The notes beneath the pieces are model-generated. The model worked only from the letters and a program-made list of their open reading frames with translations, was not told where the DNA came from and searched no databases. 64,000 nucleotides of DNA from Parasponia andersonii (Eukaryota > Streptophyta > Magnoliopsida > Rosales > Cannabaceae): assembly GCA_002914805.1 (NCBI GenBank), contig JXTB01000157.1, positions 633,663-697,662 on the forward strand, given 5' to 3'. Made by a program: the position numbers and the translations under genes. Below, one piece after another: positions 60,566 through 64,000 of the stretch (position 1 is its first letter; each line of letters begins with the position of its first letter).

Positions 60566-62577
60566 GATGTACTTATTATATGACGTAGGATTATATCATG
60601 TATTAAAACTTTGGTAACAAGAAATTTTAGTATCCTTATCATCTGATGTAACTTTTGCTTACATATTTATAACTTTTGCCTTACAAAAATTTGTAAGGCC
60701 CATCAACGGTTTTTTTTTTTTGTATTTATCTCTATTTATTTGGTCTTATATAACAAACTATAGAATAGAATATACTATAACTTGCTTTCGAGTAAGTCAA
60801 CTAAAGATTAAATGTTTTTAGAAATATTATTACTTGAAAAAATAGACTAATATTATTTTGAGAATTTTATAATTATTTTCAATAATAATATTTTTTATTT
60901 TGTGAGAAGTTAAATTTAAAATTATTATTTAAGAAAAATATATTTATTTATTATTAAAAAAACGTCCAAAAATGATTATTTCAATTATTTGTACATTCTT
61001 GTGTTTAACCAAACATAGTTTTCTAACATTCTTATGAATCATGAAAAAGATCCTAGTGCACAACTAAATATAGTTATTTAGATTTCCAAATAATCACATC
61101 ACTCTCTTCAACTTTCATTAATTTGAAGACTTAGAACTCTTCATATCAAACAGCCTCCTAGTGTCTACCTTCTTAGGTATAGCATTCCATAATAGAGTAT
61201 TGAATGACTATAAAACTTATGCATTTAGAACATACTTAATACTCAAAATCCTTCTTTACCAACTGCAAAACTTTAAACTGTAAGAACAGTAGAATATTCT
61301 GTTTAGAGCACAAAGTTAAGATCAATGTAACTAAGCACAAACAAATGTACTCATTCTATTTCTTAAGGTTTGAATAGTTAAGTATATATAATAAACTTAA
61401 TATTGGCAGATATATATTAAGCAGAATCTAAACAAAGAGCAAAATAAATAATAAGCTCACAACCCTAAATTTCATATCATAAGTAAAGCATATAAATTAG
61501 CATGACATAAAAATAAACAAATAATGGTCAGTCTTTCCATTATAAGATATCAAGCACAACATTGACAAGCCTTCTTATTGATCAACTTATCATCTTGTAA
61601 GCGGTACTCTTCAATGTAATAATCAAATATTGACAATAAATTCTATCAAATAATAAATTTTCCTTTAGGCCAATTTATTATTTATATAGAAATTTATTAA
61701 CCATCACATATTTATTATCGCATGTAGGTTCATTATTCAGCTAAATAATCACATTTCTTTACGTCGGTAATTATTTGTATGAACAATAAATACACAATAT
61801 CTTTATATCTTAAAACAAATAAATCTACATAACAGAGATTGTTTTAGCAACATGTTGTTTTAATTTATTTATTTTAGAATATAAGATAAAATGTGCAAAG
61901 AAAAATAACTTAAATGCCTAAGTATAAATTGAAATTTTCAATGCACAAAACAATAGATGACGGACTGAGTTTTAAACATTTTTATCAACTCTTAAAGTCA
62001 AATAGACTTTTCAACAGAAGAAGTGTAAGTCGAACTTGAGTTAGGTTGAGAAAATAAACTTAATCAGTCAAGTTTTTAAGTTAGAACTCCTTGAATTGAG
62101 TCATTTTTAACTCAATTCTATACAAAACTGGACCAATTTCTTTAAGTATGTCAAAATATTAACTTAGGGATTGGATGAGTTAGCACTGTGGTGCCAGGAA
62201 TCCAGCGTCGCGATGCCAGCTGCTTTTAAAAAATGTTCTTGCCAAGTTTTGGTGCTATAATGCCACTAATATAGTGTCGTGACGCAAAGTTACTAGAACT
62301 TGGTGTCAGGGTGCCAAGTCGACTATATTGAATCACAATTACCCAATTTTTAATTCGGGTAATTTGACTAGATGTGATTTTTTGCATTTTAGAACCCCTA
62401 ATCTTCATACTTTATGACCCATAACTTAGAATTTAACCCTCAAATGCTTAATGTCTCAACAAAATCATATAAATCAAATAAATCGTGCATATAATATCTA
62501 ACCTTAAAAAGTTATATAGGGAAATATAGTTAAAAACTAAAGACATATATTTTTTTTTAATAATTTAACATGATTCA
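60566..62577. other. Noncoding DNA, leader region of the third copia
   Basis: No frame of interest. On the minus strand this is where the leader and gag start should be, but neither can be read. Confidence 0.4.
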
Positions 62578-62578
62578 T

Positions 62579-62590
62579 GCTCTAATACCA
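62579..62590 (-). other. Primer-binding site of the third copia
   Basis: TGGTATTAGAGC on the element strand, next to the right LTR, differs by one base from the initiator methionine tRNA match. Confidence 0.8.
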
Positions 62591-62592
62591 AT

Positions 62593-63079
62593 TGTTAGAC
62601 ATAAATAAGATTGAATAAAACCTAACACAATTTTAATGATCATTCATGTCAAATAATCAGATAGAGGAATTGTTGAAAAACTATGACTAACTTGAGTCCA
62701 TAACTAAAGACGATGAATATTGTAGCAGAAGTATTAGACAATTGAATGCATGAGGGTTAAAGATCTTTCACAGCCGAAATATGCTTTATCTACTTAATGG
62801 ATTTCTCTCTTAATGATAGTAGCTAAGAGAAAAGAGCGTACATTCTATTTGGCACGATGACCAAAATCCTAAAAATTAACTTTATATAATCAACTCAATT
62901 AAGATATTCGATCAACCTTAATTAGGTGACTAGCAGAATATCTACGTTACAACTCATACACATTAGATATTCTAATCTATCTAAATAAATCACTAATTAG
63001 GTCCACTTAGAAATATTATAACCAATATAATTATTGAATATGTAGCCCATAAATTAATAGGAAATATAATTTTCCAACA
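62593..63079 (-). repeat. 5' LTR of the third copia element
   Basis: Plus-strand edges TGTTAGACAT and TTTTCCAACA, 487 bp. Its partner is 54586-55082. Confidence 0.82.
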
Positions 63080-64000
63080 GAGGCAATAAAAAAAATGGGT
63101 ATAAATATGATAAAAACTAAAAAATGAGTATCTATCTAAAATAGAAAGTACGTCTAAAATATAAAGTACCTACCTACTTTTTCCTAAAATATATGTAAGG
63201 ACTTAGGGGACAATGTCTATATATTATAACATTTTAAAGGGGACAAATATATAATTATAATATAACTCACGTACAAATTGAAATTGCCAAAAAAAAAAAA
63301 GTTAAAGTGGCTCCGCAGTAGAGATTATATTCATCGCTGTCTTTGAAAATTGTTTGGTACTTTACGGACTAACTACACTCCATGGTGCATTCGTATTGTT
63401 ACTTAAGAAGAATTAAAAGCACTCACTTGGTTCCACATATAAACATAACTAAAACTAAATTGCCTTTTGTCATCTAACATAATTCTAGCTATCGCACCTT
63501 TACTATGTTGGCGGTTGGACTTGTATACTGGCCTCCCTAATTCAAGTTTTTGGTGACTTCGATGATGGATCTATTGGCGGATAGATTAGAGTTTAGACGC
63601 TGAACTTTTTGAGAATTGATCTATCCATACATGACAACTTACACGATGAAAATCTGAAAGGAATACACTCAAATGATATCCTTAAGAATTCTTGTTAATT
63701 AAATTAGAAGACTAATTGGAAGCGTTAGTTATTAATGTCTAATTATTAGGAAGGTTCTAATTTAGCTAGAGGTGGTGTGTTTATACCCATAGATTGGACA
63801 TCATTTACAAAATTAGATTACCATTGAATAGGATGTGTAGGTCATGGGATACCTACACACATACACATTAAAATTCATGCATCATATTATTTTATTCTAA
63901 GTTTGAATCGCATGTAATTATAGAACATGATATTTTTAATTTCAGCAAAAATGTCTACATCATTAGCTGCGTTACTTTGTATTGATTGATCAAAACAAAC
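63080..64000. other. Noncoding DNA at the right edge
   Basis: AT-rich with an A run at 63288-63300. No gene, repeat family or regulatory site recognised. Confidence 0.45.

Larger units (their letters stand above)
54586..63079 (-). mobile_element. Third copia element, very decayed, with nested insertions
   Basis: Two related LTRs (about 54586-55082 and 62593-63079) in minus orientation bound 7.5 kb. A primer-binding site next to the right LTR and gag, protease, integrase and RT scraps between them fix the orientation. Nested inside are a hAT-type MITE and a 57-bp minisatellite. No target-site duplication is visible. The LTRs have diverged far more than those of the other two copias, so it is the oldest of the three. 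Confidence 0.8.

Overview
The window is AT-rich nuclear DNA of a flowering plant, most likely a eudicot. The signs are genes split by short GT-AG introns, plant-specific gene families (nepenthesin-like aspartic protease, PPR-DYW, QWRF, TOPLESS-like), several kinds of plant transposable element, and a piece of chloroplast 16S rRNA gene. Two runs of N (23780-23864 and 41274-41536) and one single N (20745) are assembly gaps. No species can be named from the sequence alone.

Gene-rich part (1-17.7 kb). All genes are on the minus strand. They are a secreted A1 aspartic protease (513-2022), the splicing factor CWC25 (4095-7346), an intronless PPR-DYW organelle RNA-editing factor (11434-13440) and a six-exon QWRF microtubule protein (14885-17498). 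A direct duplication links the last three. Copy A runs from CWC25 intron 3 into QWRF exon 1 (about 6003-11327), and copy B is its shortened partner (about 13441-16726). CWC25 is whole and QWRF broken in copy A; QWRF is whole and CWC25 broken in copy B. The PPR gene fills the junction between the copies. The copied CWC25 5' end lies just upstream of its start codon, so the PPR gene may use a captured CWC25 promoter.

Transposon-rich part (18-44.6 kb). It holds a decayed PIF/Harbinger DNA transposon (about 18.9-21.3 kb), a Ty1-copia element on the plus strand (22564 to about 31.1 kb) with in-frame stops and a truncated 3' LTR, a decayed minus-strand transposon protein gene (31.5-32.6 kb), an LTR-like segment (33.8-35.4 kb), a chloroplast 16S rRNA fragment (38.3-38.6 kb), a possible LINE remnant, and a complete but dead minus-strand copia element (39751-44541) flanked by AAATG target-site duplications.

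Broken TOPLESS-like gene (45.1-53.3 kb, minus strand). Exons keep their splice sites, so this is a decayed gene copy and not a retrocopy. A CACTA-like element (45794-49297) and a 2.1 kb solo LTR (50435-52518) lie inside it, and the middle of the gene is missing.

Right end (54.6-64 kb). A third, very decayed minus-strand copia element (about 54586-63079) carries a nested hAT-type MITE and a 57-bp minisatellite. The last kilobase has no recognisable feature.

In many decayed elements the in-frame stops fit C-to-T or G-to-A changes, as expected from deamination of methylated cytosine. All family assignments rest on reading translated motifs by eye; no database search was possible.
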